DNA of 64,000 nucleotides from Alphaproteobacteria bacterium (GTDB taxonomy: Bacteria; Pseudomonadota; Alphaproteobacteria; Micropepsales; Micropepsaceae). The translations under genes were made by a program, and so were the position numbers. Of this stretch, positions 51,316-61,938 are shown piece by piece (position 1 is the first letter of the stretch; each line of letters starts with the position of its first letter). The notes beneath the pieces are model-generated. The model searched no databases, was not told where the DNA came from, and saw only the letters and a program-made list of their open reading frames with translations. The stretch spans positions 248,001 to 312,000 of the forward strand of contig JAFARO010000003.1 of NCBI GenBank assembly GCA_019245415.1. Direction: 5' to 3'.

Positions 51316-52368
51316 ATGCAGGACTTCCAGCAGGAACGCGAACAGGCCCTGGCCAAGACCGCCCTCGCGCTCATGGGGGAGCTGGGCGTGGCCCCGACGC
51401 CGGACAATTTCGAGCTGTTCTACACCTATGCGAGCGGCAGCAGCCTGTCGCTCGGCCAGACCATCGACGAGATCATCTCGGCGCGGCGGCCCTTCACCAG
51501 CGACGTCCTCGACCGCCTTCGCCAGACCTGTCTTTCGAGCGCGCGCACCACCCAGGCGCTCGACAACGCAAGCCAGCAGGCCTCGGCCACGTTGAGCGCC
51601 GTGCTCGAGAAACTGGAGATCGCGGGCCGCGACGCGGGCGATTACGGGCGCACCCTGTCGCGCGCCAGCGGCGAGCTCGGCGGACAGCGCTCTCCGGCGG
51701 AACTGAGGACCTTCGTCGATACGCTCATCGCCGCGACCCACACCATGGAAAACCGCACCGCGACATTGGAAGCCGAGCTGCAACGTTCCTCGCAGCAGGT
51801 GAGCATGCTCAAGTCGCAGCTCGACGACGTGCGCAAGGAGAGCCTGACCGACGGCCTCACCGCCATCGCCAACCGCAAGGCCTTCGATACCGAGTTGCTG
51901 GCGGCCGTGGCGGAGGCGCACGAGACGAACGACGCGCTGGCGCTGCTGATGCTCGACATCGACAATTTCAAGAAGTTCAACGACACCTGGGGGCACCAGA
52001 CCGGCGATCAGGTCCTGCGCCTGGTGGCTCAGTGCATGTCGGAGAACGTCAAAGGGCGCGATACGGTCGCGCGTTTCGGGGGCGAGGAATTCGCCATCGT
52101 GCTGCGCCGGACCTCGCTCGACAACGCCGTCACCATCGCCGACCAGATCCGCTCTTATGTCGAAAGCAAAAGGCTGGTGAAGAAGTCGAGCGGCGACGTC
52201 CTCGGCACCATCACCATTTCCATCGGCGCGGCGCGGCTCTGGCCGGACGATACGCCGGCATCCCTCGTCCAGCGCGCCGACGAATGCCTCTATCGCGCAA
52301 AGCGCACCGGCCGCAACCGCGTGGTCTGCGAAGCCGACATCGCCGCGCCCCAGATTGACGCCGCGTAA
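51316..52368 (+). CDS. Diguanylate cyclase (GGDEF domain)
   Basis: 350 aa, cytoplasmic. Residues 1-175 are helical with a long coiled coil (TMENRTATLEAELQRSSQQVSMLKSQL in part) that would dimerise the enzyme; the GGDEF domain follows with DSLTDGLTAIANRKAF-type start (ESLTDGLTAIANRKAF), DIDNFKKFNDTWGHQTGD and the active-site loop GGEEF in RFGGEEFAIVL, so it should make cyclic-di-GMP. No RxxD inhibitory site is evident four residues before GGEEF. A GTTAACC sequence lies about 60 bp upstream of the ATG. Confidence 0.93.
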   Translation: MQDFQQEREQALAKTALALMGELGVAPTPDNFELFYTYASGSSLSLGQTIDEIISARRPFTSDVLDRLRQTCLSSARTTQALDNASQQASATLSAVLEKLEIAGRDAGDYGRTLSRASGELGGQRSPAELRTFVDTLIAATHTMENRTATLEAELQRSSQQVSMLKSQLDDVRKESLTDGLTAIANRKAFDTELLAAVAEAHETNDALALLMLDIDNFKKFNDTWGHQTGDQVLRLVAQCMSENVKGRDTVARFGGEEFAIVLRRTSLDNAVTIADQIRSYVESKRLVKKSSGDVLGTITISIGAARLWPDDTPASLVQRADECLYRAKRTGRNRVVCEADIAAPQIDAA

Positions 52369-52428
52369 CGGGTTGCGGCGCCCTTCCAAGGTCTGGCAGA
52401 CTCGCCGCAACCGCAGCGAGGGCAAGCC

Positions 52429-53223
52429 ATGCGCACCGAATTCGACCGCGTCCATGTGACCAAGCAGGGCGCCGTCGCCGTCCTGACGCTCAATCATCCC
52501 GAGTCGCTCAACGCCGCCTCGGTGTCGATGGTGCATGGCGCGATGAAGGCACTGTCGCATATCGAGCATGCGGATTCCGGTTACCGCGCCATCGTCGTCA
52601 CCGGCGAGGGCCGCGGCTTCTGTTCCGGCGCCAATCTCGCCGAGGCGGCCGAGCGCCGCTCATCGCCGGAGACCGCGGGCGACGCGCTGGAGACCGCGTA
52701 TCATCCGCTGCTCAGGCGTTTTCGTGACTGCCGCCTGCCGATCGTCACGGCCGTGAACGGCGCCGCCGCCGGTATCGGCATGAGCATCGCCCTGATGGGC
52801 GACATCATCGTCGCCGCCCGCTCGGCCTATTTCCTCCAGGCCTTCGCGCGCGTCGGACTGGTGCCGGACGGCGGCTCGACCTGGATGCTGCCGCGCATGA
52901 TCGGTCTCGCGCGGGCGCGCGAGCTGTCGCTGCTGGCGGAGAAGCTGCCGGCGGAGACCGCGCTCGCCTGGGGCCTGATCAACCGCGTCTTCGACGATGC
53001 GACGATGATGGAAGAGGCGCTCAAGCTCGCGACCCGCCTGGCCGAAGGTCCCGCCTCGCTCGGCATGGTGCGGCGGCTTTATTGGGAGAGCCCGCACAAC
53101 AGCTTCGAGCAGCAGATCGAGCAGGAGCGCATGGCGCAGGGCCGCGCCGGCCGCTCTGCGGATTTCATGGAAGGCGTCGGCGCCTTCTTGCAGAAGCGGC
53201 CTGCCAAGTTCACGGGCAAGTAG
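52429..53223 (+). CDS. Enoyl-CoA hydratase/isomerase family protein
   Basis: 264 aa crotonase fold. It has VLTLNHPESLNAAS, the oxyanion-hole segments GRGFCSGANL and VNGAAAGIGMSIALMGD, and FARVGLVPDGGSTWMLPR; the Asp in PDGG takes the place of the second catalytic Glu of true hydratases, as in PaaG-type isomerases. So an isomerase role (for example in phenylacetyl-CoA or fatty-acid catabolism) is at least as likely as hydration. 60 bp after the diguanylate cyclase gene. Confidence 0.92.
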   Translation: MRTEFDRVHVTKQGAVAVLTLNHPESLNAASVSMVHGAMKALSHIEHADSGYRAIVVTGEGRGFCSGANLAEAAERRSSPETAGDALETAYHPLLRRFRDCRLPIVTAVNGAAAGIGMSIALMGDIIVAARSAYFLQAFARVGLVPDGGSTWMLPRMIGLARARELSLLAEKLPAETALAWGLINRVFDDATMMEEALKLATRLAEGPASLGMVRRLYWESPHNSFEQQIEQERMAQGRAGRSADFMEGVGAFLQKRPAKFTGK

Positions 53224-53336
53224 CCCACGCATAGCCGTTCCGCGTTAACCAAACCCGCCGCGGCGCTCGCAGGGGCGTGACTTGCACTCGGGCCGATTCC
53301 CTGACATTTGGCGCCAGACATTCCCCGGAGGACTGA

Positions 53337-55373
53337 ATGCGACGGACCCTGATGGCGCTTCTCGGCGCCAGTGCGGTGATTACTGCGGCCTACAGCGACG
53401 CCCCCAAGACCCAGTACGGGACATGGGGTTTCGACATCGCCGCCATGGACAGGAGCGTGCGGCCGGGAGACAACTTCTTCAAGTTCGCCAACGGCAATTG
53501 GTACAAGACCGCCGTCATCCCGCCCGACCGTGCGAGCACGGGCTCGTTCCAAGATCTGCGCATCCTGAGCGAGAAGCGCATGCAGGAGATCGCCGCATCG
53601 CTCGACGCCCGCCCCTATGACCAGCTCGACGGCGAAGGCAAGAAACTGCGCGATCTCTACGACGCCTTCCTCGATCAGAAGCAGATCGACGCCAACGGCC
53701 TCAAGCCGGCGCAGCGCGACCTCGCGACGATCGCCCACCTCAAGACGCTCGACCAGGTTGCCGCCGCGATGGGCGATCCCATGCTGTCGCTCGACGGCCC
53801 CATCGGCTACGGCTTCGGCATCAACGAGAAGAATCCCGGCGCCTACGCCATCGATCTCGGCCAGTCGGGACTGGGCATGCCCGACCGTGACTATTATCTG
53901 CGCGACGACGCCGAGCTGGCCAAGACCCGCGACGCCTACAAGAAGCACCTCGCCACCGTCTTCACCATGGTGGGCCTGAGCGATCCGGACAAGCGCGCCG
54001 CCGCCGTCTACGACGTCGAGTACAAGATGGCGCAAGCCGATTGGCCCAACGCCGACCGCCGCGACGAGGACAAGGTCTACAATCCGATGACCTACGCGGA
54101 ATTGAAGGCCCTGGCGCCGCAATTCCCGTGGGATGCCTATTTCGCGAAGGGCGGCGTCTCGTTCAGCCCGCAGCGCCAGGTGATCGTGGCCGAGAAATCC
54201 GCGTTTCCCAAGCTTGCGGCGATCTTCGCCGAGACCCCGGTCGCGGTGTGGCGGGACTATCTGACCGCGCATTACATCCACACCTACGCCGCCTATCTGC
54301 CGCAGAAATTCGACGACGAGAACTTCGCATTCTACGGCACCGTGCTGCAGGGCAATTCGCAGCAGCTTCCGCGCGGCGCGCGCGCGGCGCATCTGCTCGA
54401 CGGCACCATGGGCGAGGCGCTGGGCAAGCTCTACGTCGCCAAATACTTCCCGCCGCAGGCCAAGGCCAAGGCGGAAGAGCTCGTGCACAATCTGCTCAAG
54501 GCCTATGAAGCCGACATCAAGACCTTGTCGTGGATGACGCCCGCGACGCGGGAGAAGGCCGAGGACAAGATCCACCGCTTCACCATCAAGATCGGCTATC
54601 CCGACACCTGGCGCGACTACTCCGCGTTGGTGATCAAGCGCGACGACCTGCTGGGCGACATCCAGCGCGCCAACCTTTTCGAATGGGAACGCCAGGCCAA
54701 ACGGGTCGACCAGCCGGCGGACAAGACCGAGTGGGGCATGACGCCGCCGACCGTCAACGCCTACAACAATTCGCAGTGGAACGAGATCGTCTTCCCGGCC
54801 GCGATCCTGCAGCCGCCCTTCTTCGATCCCAATGCGGACGATGCGGTGAACTATGGCGGCATCGGCGCGGTGATCGGGCACGAGATCAGCCACGGCTTCG
54901 ACGACCAGGGTTCCAAGTTCGATTCCCTCGGCCGGCTCGAGAACTGGTGGACGCCCGAGGACCGTAAGGTGTTCGAGTCCAAGACCGCGGCGCTGGGCAA
55001 GCAGTACGACAGCTATGAGCCGCTGCCCGGCCTGCACATCAACGGCGCCTTCACCATGGGCGAGAACGTCGCCGACAACGCCGGCATCGCCATCGCGCTC
55101 AAGGCCTACCACATCTCGCTGGCCGGCCACGCAGCCCCGGTGCTCGATGGCTTCACCGGCGACCAGCGCTACTATCTGAGCTACGGCCAGATCTGGCGGG
55201 CAAAGATCCGCGACGGCGCGATGCGCCAGCAGGTGCTCTCCAACGAGCACAGCCCGGCCGAGTTCCGCGCCATCGGCGCCACGCGCAACCAGGACGAATG
55301 GTATGCGGCGTTCGGCGTCAAGCCGGGCGACAAGTACTACCTCGCTCCGGACCAGCGCGTACATCTCTGGTAA
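53337..55373 (+). CDS. M13 (neprilysin-type) zinc metallopeptidase
   Basis: 678 aa, exported (N-terminal MRRTLMALLGASAVITAAYS). The zinc site is His515-Glu516-x-x-His519 in VIGHEISHGFDDQG and Glu576 with Asp580 in ENVADNAGIA; substrate-binding NAYNNSQWNEIVFPAAIL and the family end QRVHLW (usual CxxW shortened to HLW) are present. Length is typical for bacterial PepO-like members. CCGGAGGA sits four bases before the ATG, and a terminator follows. Confidence 0.95.
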   Translation: MRRTLMALLGASAVITAAYSDAPKTQYGTWGFDIAAMDRSVRPGDNFFKFANGNWYKTAVIPPDRASTGSFQDLRILSEKRMQEIAASLDARPYDQLDGEGKKLRDLYDAFLDQKQIDANGLKPAQRDLATIAHLKTLDQVAAAMGDPMLSLDGPIGYGFGINEKNPGAYAIDLGQSGLGMPDRDYYLRDDAELAKTRDAYKKHLATVFTMVGLSDPDKRAAAVYDVEYKMAQADWPNADRRDEDKVYNPMTYAELKALAPQFPWDAYFAKGGVSFSPQRQVIVAEKSAFPKLAAIFAETPVAVWRDYLTAHYIHTYAAYLPQKFDDENFAFYGTVLQGNSQQLPRGARAAHLLDGTMGEALGKLYVAKYFPPQAKAKAEELVHNLLKAYEADIKTLSWMTPATREKAEDKIHRFTIKIGYPDTWRDYSALVIKRDDLLGDIQRANLFEWERQAKRVDQPADKTEWGMTPPTVNAYNNSQWNEIVFPAAILQPPFFDPNADDAVNYGGIGAVIGHEISHGFDDQGSKFDSLGRLENWWTPEDRKVFESKTAALGKQYDSYEPLPGLHINGAFTMGENVADNAGIAIALKAYHISLAGHAAPVLDGFTGDQRYYLSYGQIWRAKIRDGAMRQQVLSNEHSPAEFRAIGATRNQDEWYAAFGVKPGDKYYLAPDQRVHLW

Positions 55374-55377
55374 GAGC

Positions 55378-55412
55378 AAGGGCGCCACGGCAACGCGGCG
55401 CCCTTCTCGTTC
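55378..55412 (+). terminator. Rho-independent terminator of the M13 peptidase gene
   Basis: AAGGGCGCC/GGCGCCCTT, a 9-bp perfect stem with a 10-base loop starting five bases after the stop, followed by CTCGTT. The T-tract is short, but the A-run on one side is mirrored by TT on the other, so it is a fair terminator. Confidence 0.7.
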
Positions 55413-55476
55413 AGCTTCTGTTTTGCGCTTGTCTATGGTCGTGGTAGCGTCGTCCTCTACCTTAGGGGATCGCGAT

Positions 55477-55878
55477 ATGAGAAACATCTTATTCGCGGCT
55501 TCGGCCGCCATGGTCTTCGCTGCGACCGCCGGGACGCCGGCGTTCGCCAACAGCACCTTCCCGTACACCTGCTCGAACACGAGCTTCGAGTGGAACGCCA
55601 GCGGCCAGCCGACCATCCAATCGACGTGCCTGCAGGCGAACGGCTCGCCGCATGCCACCAGCCTGGTGTTGATGGGTATCAGCAACCAGAACGGAAGGCT
55701 TACCCAGGGCACCGGCGCCTCCACGTTCCAGCAGAGCTGCGGATCGATAAAAATTCTCATCGATGGTCCGATAGTGACGTTATCCGCCTATTGCCGCAGC
55801 TCCAGCGGATCGAATCAGCCGACGAGCCTTTCGCTCAACAATATCGGGAACATGAACGGCAATCTGACGCAGCAGTAG
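55477..55878 (+). CDS. Secreted cyanovirin-N-homology (CVNH) domain protein
   Basis: 133 aa with a signal peptide (MRNILFAASAAMVFAATAGTPAFA, cleavage near AFA-NS). The mature protein is two tandem repeats of the CVNH type: CSNTSFEW...TCLQANG...TSLVLMGISNQNGRLTQ and CGSIKILI...AYCRSSSG...TSLSLNNIGNMNGNLTQ, each with the paired cysteines and the L-N-x-x-I-x-N-x-N-G-x-L pattern. CVNH proteins are mannose-type lectins in cyanobacteria, fungi and ferns; sugar binding here is inferred. Convergent with the tfoX-like gene. Confidence 0.85.
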   Translation: MRNILFAASAAMVFAATAGTPAFANSTFPYTCSNTSFEWNASGQPTIQSTCLQANGSPHATSLVLMGISNQNGRLTQGTGASTFQQSCGSIKILIDGPIVTLSAYCRSSSGSNQPTSLSLNNIGNMNGNLTQQ

Positions 55879-55888
55879 GAACGGCGCA

Positions 55889-56242
55889 TCAGGGAGTCTT
55901 GCGTCGCTTGGTGGGCGTCGCCGTGGCGACCTTCAACGCCGCGCGCGCCCATCGCGCGAGTTCTTCCGGGTCGTCGTAGAGGCGGTCCGGCAGCGCATAC
56001 CACCCGGTCACGATCGTCTCTCCCGTGCTGCGCTTCAGGAAGCTGAAGGGCGCGCAGCGCTCGGCGAGGAACGGCTTGCGCGTCTTCTCATCCGTCTTGA
56101 AGTATATACGGTCGTCGAACACCATGCCGATCATCGTCTCGCCGGCGTAGATCCCCTCGCCGCCGAAGAAGCGCTTCAGCCGGATCGGTCCGAATTCGGC
56201 AAACAGATCGTCGAAGCGCCGCGGATCGCTCGCCGGCGTCAT
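55889..56242 (-). CDS. TfoX/Sxy N-terminal-domain protein
   Basis: 117 aa, a stand-alone TfoX_N domain: FAEFGPIRLKRFFGGEGIYA, MIGMVFDDRIYFKTDE and GETIVTGWYALPDRLYDD, without the C-terminal HTH-like domain of full-length Sxy. In gammaproteobacteria TfoX controls competence; the short alphaproteobacterial versions have no known role. The ATG overlaps the sufA stop (ATGA), so it is the distal member of the suf operon here. Confidence 0.9.
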   Translation of the reverse strand: MTPASDPRRFDDLFAEFGPIRLKRFFGGEGIYAGETMIGMVFDDRIYFKTDEKTRKPFLAERCAPFSFLKRSTGETIVTGWYALPDRLYDDPEELARWARAALKVATATPTKRRKTP

Positions 56243-56625
56243 TCCGCCTTGGCCGGTTCGATCGACACGCTTTCGCCGCAGCCGCAGGCCGCCGTCTGGT
56301 TCGGGTTGTTGAAGACGAAGCGCGCGCCCAACTTCTCGCGCACGAAATCCATCTCGGTGCCGATCAGGAACAGGATCGCCTTGGGCTCGATGAAGATCCG
56401 CACCCCTTTGTCCTCGACCACCTCGTCGAGCGGCTTCACCTCTTCGGCGTAATCCATCGTGTAGCTCATGCCGGCGCAGCCGCCATTGGTGACGCCGACG
56501 CGCACGCCCAGCACCCTGCCGTCCGCCGCATCGACGATCTCGCGGATGCGCGCCGCGGCGGCATCGCTCAGGCGCACGGCCTTGGGACGTTCGCGGCGGG
56601 GCTTCGATGTCAGTTGCGCTTCCAT
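56239..56625 (-). CDS. sufA: A-type Fe-S carrier SufA/ErpA
   Basis: 128 aa A-type carrier that passes Fe-S clusters to apoproteins. The three conserved cysteines are present: one in VTNGGCAGMSY and two in ACGCGESVS near the C-terminus. The N-terminus has about 17 basic extra residues. Start ATG 56625 overlaps the sufT stop as TGATG. Confidence 0.93.
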   Translation of the reverse strand: MEAQLTSKPRRERPKAVRLSDAAAARIREIVDAADGRVLGVRVGVTNGGCAGMSYTMDYAEEVKPLDEVVEDKGVRIFIEPKAILFLIGTEMDFVREKLGARFVFNNPNQTAACGCGESVSIEPAKAE

Positions 56626-56981
56626 CAGAACATGTTCAATTCGAGTTTGGCTTCTTCGCTCATATTGGCCGGGGTCCAGGGCGGGTCGAAGGTCAGGTTC
56701 ACCTTGACCTGGCCGATGCCTTCGACCCCTTCCAGCGCCTTCTGCACCATGCCCGGCATCTCGCCCGCAACCGGGCAGTTCGGCGCCGTGAGCGTCATGT
56801 CCACGGCGACGTCCATGTTGTCCGCGACGTCGACCTTATAGATGAGCCCGAGTTCGTAGATGTCCACCGGAATCTCCGGATCGTAGACGCTTTTGAAGGC
56901 GGCCACGAGCTTCTGGGTGAAGGCCGCGAGCTCCTCGGCAGGCAGCGTGGATTGGGGCGCGGCGATGGGCTGGATGTTCAT
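56625..56981 (-). CDS. sufT: SufT (DUF59/MIP18 family) Fe-S assembly factor
   Basis: 118 aa. The MIP18-like domain has VYDPEIPVDIYELGLIY, LTAPNCPVAGEMPG with the single conserved cysteine, and FDPPWTPANMSEEAKLELNMF at the end in part. SufT acts as an accessory factor in Fe-S protein maturation. Start ATG 56981 overlaps the sufU stop (ATGA). Confidence 0.93.
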   Translation of the reverse strand: MNIQPIAAPQSTLPAEELAAFTQKLVAAFKSVYDPEIPVDIYELGLIYKVDVADNMDVAVDMTLTAPNCPVAGEMPGMVQKALEGVEGIGQVKVNLTFDPPWTPANMSEEAKLELNMF

Positions 56982-57436
56982 GAGTTCTTTGCGGTCTCGC
57001 CGCCCTCCAGCGCCGATTTCATCGTGTGCCATGCCAATGTCGCGCATTTGACGCGCATGGGAAAGGCGCTGACGCCCGCCATGACTTCCAGCGTCTCGCG
57101 GTCGTCGGGGCCAAGCTCGCCCGCGTCCACCTCGCCTTTCACCAGATGCAAAAAGCCGCCCATCAGCGTCTGCGCTTCGTCGCTGGTGCGGCCGATCAGC
57201 ATGTCCGTCATCAGCGAGGCAGAGGCCTGGCTGATGGCGCAGCCCTTGCCCTCGAACTTGATGTCGGCGATGCGCTTGTCCGCGTCCAGCAGCAGATAGA
57301 TCGTCACCCGGTCGCCGCAGAGCGGGTTGTAGCCCTCGCCCTTGTGCGTGGCGCCGGCGAGCGGCCCGAAATGGCGCGGGTGGCGCGAGTGATCGAGGAT
57401 CACGTCCTGGTACAGTTCGCGCAAGGACTCGTCCAT
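56978..57436 (-). CDS. sufU: SufU/IscU-type scaffold or sulfur-transfer protein
   Basis: 152 aa from ATG 57436 (MDESLRELYQDVILDHSR). The three cysteines are in YNPLCGDRVT, GKGCAISQAS and VKCATLAW, with the conserved Asp of the first motif, and the insertion between the second and third is the SufU type. SufU receives sulfur from SufS in Gram-positive bacteria through a zinc site. Here it sits six bases after sufS, where most proteobacteria would have SufE or no such gene. Confidence 0.92.
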   Translation of the reverse strand: MDESLRELYQDVILDHSRHPRHFGPLAGATHKGEGYNPLCGDRVTIYLLLDADKRIADIKFEGKGCAISQASASLMTDMLIGRTSDEAQTLMGGFLHLVKGEVDAGELGPDDRETLEVMAGVSAFPMRVKCATLAWHTMKSALEGGETAKNS

Positions 57437-57441
57437 CGCCG

Positions 57442-58680
57442 TCAACCCAATATCTTCCGCGCCTTGTGCAGCGCTTCGATCAGCGCGTCCACCTCGGCGC
57501 GCGTGTTGTAGAACGCGAAGGAGGCCCGAGTGGTCGAACCGACACCGAAACGCTCCATCAGGGGCTGCGCGCAGTGATGGCCGGCGCGCACCGCGATGCC
57601 CTCGCGGTCCAGGATCGTCGCCAGATCGTGCGCGTGCATGCCCTCCGCCTCGAAGGAGAGGATCGCGCCCTTGCCCGGCGCGTCGCCGATGACGCGCAGC
57701 CAGTTCAGCTCCCGCACCCGCTCGCGCGCGTAATCGAGCAGATCGTGCTCATGCGCGCGCGCGCCTTCGCGGTCCAGGGCCGAGAGATAGTCGATGGCAG
57801 TGGCGAGGCCGACGCTCTCGATGATCGGCGGCGTGCCGGCCTCGAAGCGCGCCGGCGGATCGGCATAGGTGACGTTGTGCCGGCTGACCTCGCGGATCAT
57901 CTCGCCGCCGCCGTTGAACGGCCGCATGGACTTGAGATGTCCGCGCTTGGCATAGAGCGCGCCGATCCCGGTCGGGCCGTAAAGCTTGTGCGCGGTGAGG
58001 CAGTAGAAATCGACATCGAGATCGGCCACATCGACGACCTCATGCACCGCGCCCTGGCAGCCGTCGGCCAGCACCGGCACGCCCTTGGCGTGGGCGCGCG
58101 CGACGATGTCCTTGAGCGGCGACACGGTGCCCAGCACGTTGGACATATGCGCGACCGCGACGAGCTTCGTGCGCCGGCCGATCGCGGCATCGACGGCATC
58201 CGCATCCAGCGAGCCGTCGTCGCCGACGTCGACCCAGCGCAGCACCGCGCCCTCCCGCTCGCGCAGGAAATGCCACGGCACGATGTTGGAATGATGCTCC
58301 ATGACGCTGAGCACGATCTCGTCCCCGGGCTCGATGCGGGGCGCCAGGAATGAATAGGACACCAGGTTGATCGCCTCGGTCCCGCCCTTGGTGAAGACGA
58401 TCTCCTCGGCATGCGCGGCGTTCACGAATCGCCGCACGGTCTCGCGCGCGGCCTCGTAGCGCTCGGTCGAAACCGCGGAAAGATAGTGTACGCCGCGATG
58501 GACATTGGCGTAATCGATGGCGGCAAAATCTCGCATGGCGTTCAGCACCTGGCGCGGCTTCTGCGCCGAGGCGGCGTTGTCGAGATAGATGAGCGGCTTG
58601 CCGTAGACCTCGCGCGAGAGGATCTCGAAATCTGCGCGCACCGCGTGCGCATCGAAGGCGATCCGGGCGGGCGCGTTCAT
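57442..58680 (-). CDS. sufS: Cysteine desulfurase SufS
   Basis: 412 aa group II cysteine desulfurase. It has YLDNAASAQKPRQVL, GTEAINLVSYSF, the PLP lysine in LTAHKLYGPTGIGALY and the catalytic cysteine in AGHHCAQPLMERFG (short group II loop). Start ATG 58680 overlaps the sufD stop (ATGA). It is the second cysteine desulfurase in the operon. Confidence 0.96.
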   Translation of the reverse strand: MNAPARIAFDAHAVRADFEILSREVYGKPLIYLDNAASAQKPRQVLNAMRDFAAIDYANVHRGVHYLSAVSTERYEAARETVRRFVNAAHAEEIVFTKGGTEAINLVSYSFLAPRIEPGDEIVLSVMEHHSNIVPWHFLREREGAVLRWVDVGDDGSLDADAVDAAIGRRTKLVAVAHMSNVLGTVSPLKDIVARAHAKGVPVLADGCQGAVHEVVDVADLDVDFYCLTAHKLYGPTGIGALYAKRGHLKSMRPFNGGGEMIREVSRHNVTYADPPARFEAGTPPIIESVGLATAIDYLSALDREGARAHEHDLLDYARERVRELNWLRVIGDAPGKGAILSFEAEGMHAHDLATILDREGIAVRAGHHCAQPLMERFGVGSTTRASFAFYNTRAEVDALIEALHKARKILG

Positions 58681-59744
58681 GGCTGCCCCATCGCGCCGGG
58701 CAGCGCGTCTTCGATCGCCGCCCAAAGCGCAGCGCGCATCGCCTCGTCCTCGACCTCGTCCAGCGGCTCCGCCAGGAAGGCGCGGATCAGCAGCGCACGG
58801 GCCTCGTCGTCCGCGATGCCGCGGCTGCGCAGATAGAACAGCGAATCCGCGTCGAGATCGCCGACTGCCGCACCATGGGCGCATTTGACCTCGTCCGCGA
58901 AAATCTCGAGTTCCGGCTTGAGGTCGATCTCGGCGCGCTCGGCGAGCAGCAAGCCTTTCGCGGTCTGGCGGCTGTCGGAGCCGTCGGCGCCTTGTCGCAC
59001 CGTGATCCGGCCCTGATAGACGGCGCGCGCTTTGTCGGCCGCCACGAGCTTGAATAGCTGCGTGCTGCAGGTATCGCCCGCGGCGTGATCGACATGGGTC
59101 GTCACATCGGCATGCAGGCCCTGGGCCAGGACCGAGGTGCCGGAGAGATGCGCTTGCGCACCTATGCCCCGCAGCTTGATATCCAATTCGAGCCGCGACA
59201 GGTCGCTGCCGAAATCGGCGCAATGCAGCCGGTAGCAACCGCCTTCGGCGACTGTCACGCTGACATCGCCGATGCGCGCGCCGCCGGCCCTCTGGGCCAG
59301 CCGCGCATGCGTCATCCGCGCGCCCCGGCCGAGCACGATCTCGGTGCCGATATTCTGCAAGCCGCCGCCTGGCGCGCTTTCGACATAGTCCAAACGCGCG
59401 CCGTCATCGAGCACGATGCGCAGCCGCGCCTGTCCAGGCGTCGCGAACGCGATGCGCACCCTGCCCGCCGCCTTCACGCGCAGACCGAGCGTGGCCGTGG
59501 CGAACGCCAGCGATGCCTCGCCCATGATTCCGGCGAAGGCACCCTCGCCCGCCGCCGGATCGAACAGCTCCACGCCCTCGGCCTCGATCGACCATTGCGC
59601 CGCCGGAGCCGACGCGACCTGCTCGGCGTCGATGAGCGGACGCAGGTCGGAATACTTCCACGCCTCCATGCGGCGATGCGGCACGCCGGCGGCGCGGAAT
59701 TCCTCCGCCGCCTTCAGCCGTCGCGCGTCGAGAGCCACGTTCAT
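58677..59744 (-). CDS. sufD: Fe-S cluster assembly protein SufD
   Basis: 355 aa, shorter than E. coli SufD (423), with the N-terminal RRMEAWKYSDLRPLID and the C-terminal beta-helix segment DEVKCAHGAAVGDLDADSLFYLRSRGI in part, including the conserved Cys-His of the SufBD interface. Partner of SufB and SufC in the scaffold complex. Start ATG 59744 overlaps sufC by 4 nt. Confidence 0.94.
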   Translation of the reverse strand: MNVALDARRLKAAEEFRAAGVPHRRMEAWKYSDLRPLIDAEQVASAPAAQWSIEAEGVELFDPAAGEGAFAGIMGEASLAFATATLGLRVKAAGRVRIAFATPGQARLRIVLDDGARLDYVESAPGGGLQNIGTEIVLGRGARMTHARLAQRAGGARIGDVSVTVAEGGCYRLHCADFGSDLSRLELDIKLRGIGAQAHLSGTSVLAQGLHADVTTHVDHAAGDTCSTQLFKLVAADKARAVYQGRITVRQGADGSDSRQTAKGLLLAERAEIDLKPELEIFADEVKCAHGAAVGDLDADSLFYLRSRGIADDEARALLIRAFLAEPLDEVEDEAMRAALWAAIEDALPGAMGQP

Positions 59745-60489
59745 GCCGCGCTCCGCACGATGTCCTCGTAACCCTTGGCCTCGAGCTCGTGGGCAAGCTC
59801 CGGTCCGCCCTCGCGCACGATGCGGCCCGCCGATAGCACATGGACGCGATCGGGCACGATGTATTGCAGCAGGCGCTGATAATGCGTGATCACCAGCATC
59901 GCGCGCTCAGGGGCGCGCAGCGCATTGACGCCTTCGGCCACAAGCTTGAGCGCATCGATGTCGAGGCCGGAATCGGTTTCGTCCAGGATCGCAAGGCGCG
60001 GCTCGAACAGCGCCATCTGAAGAATTTCCAATCGCTTCTTCTCGCCGCCGGAGAAGCCGACATTGAGCGCGCGCTTGAGCATCTCCTCTGAAACCTTGAG
60101 CTCCGACGCCCTGGCGCGCACGCGCTTGAGCACGCCCATCGCATCCAGCTCGCTCTCGCCGCGCGCCCGGCGCTGCGCATTGAGCGCGGTCTTGAGGAAG
60201 GTGAGCGTGGTGACGCCCGGGATCTCGACCGGATACTGCATCGCCAGGAAGATGCCTTTCGCGGCGCGCTCCTCCGGCGCCAGCGCGGCCAAGTCCTCGC
60301 CGCGATAGCGGATGCTGCCCGACGTGATCTTGTAGCCGGCGCGTCCCGCGAGCACATAGGACAACGTCGACTTGCCGGAGCCGTTCGGCCCCATGATCGC
60401 GTGCACCTCGCCCGCGTTCACGGTCAGGCTCAGGCCTTTGAGGATTTCCTTGCCGTCGACGGCGGCGTGCAGGTCTTTGATCTCCAGCA

Positions 60490-60490
<1 letters not shown>
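59741..60490 (-). CDS. sufC: Fe-S assembly ATPase SufC
   Basis: 249 aa ABC-type ATPase of the SufBCD complex. Walker A GPNGSGKSTLSYVLAG, Q-loop AMQYPVEIPG, signature FSGGEKKR and Walker B LAILDETDSGLDIDAL are intact. Soluble; it drives conformational change in SufBD. Start ATG 60490 overlaps the sufB stop as TAATG. Confidence 0.97.
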
Positions 60491-61937
<1,447 letters not shown>

Positions 61938-61938
<1 letters not shown>

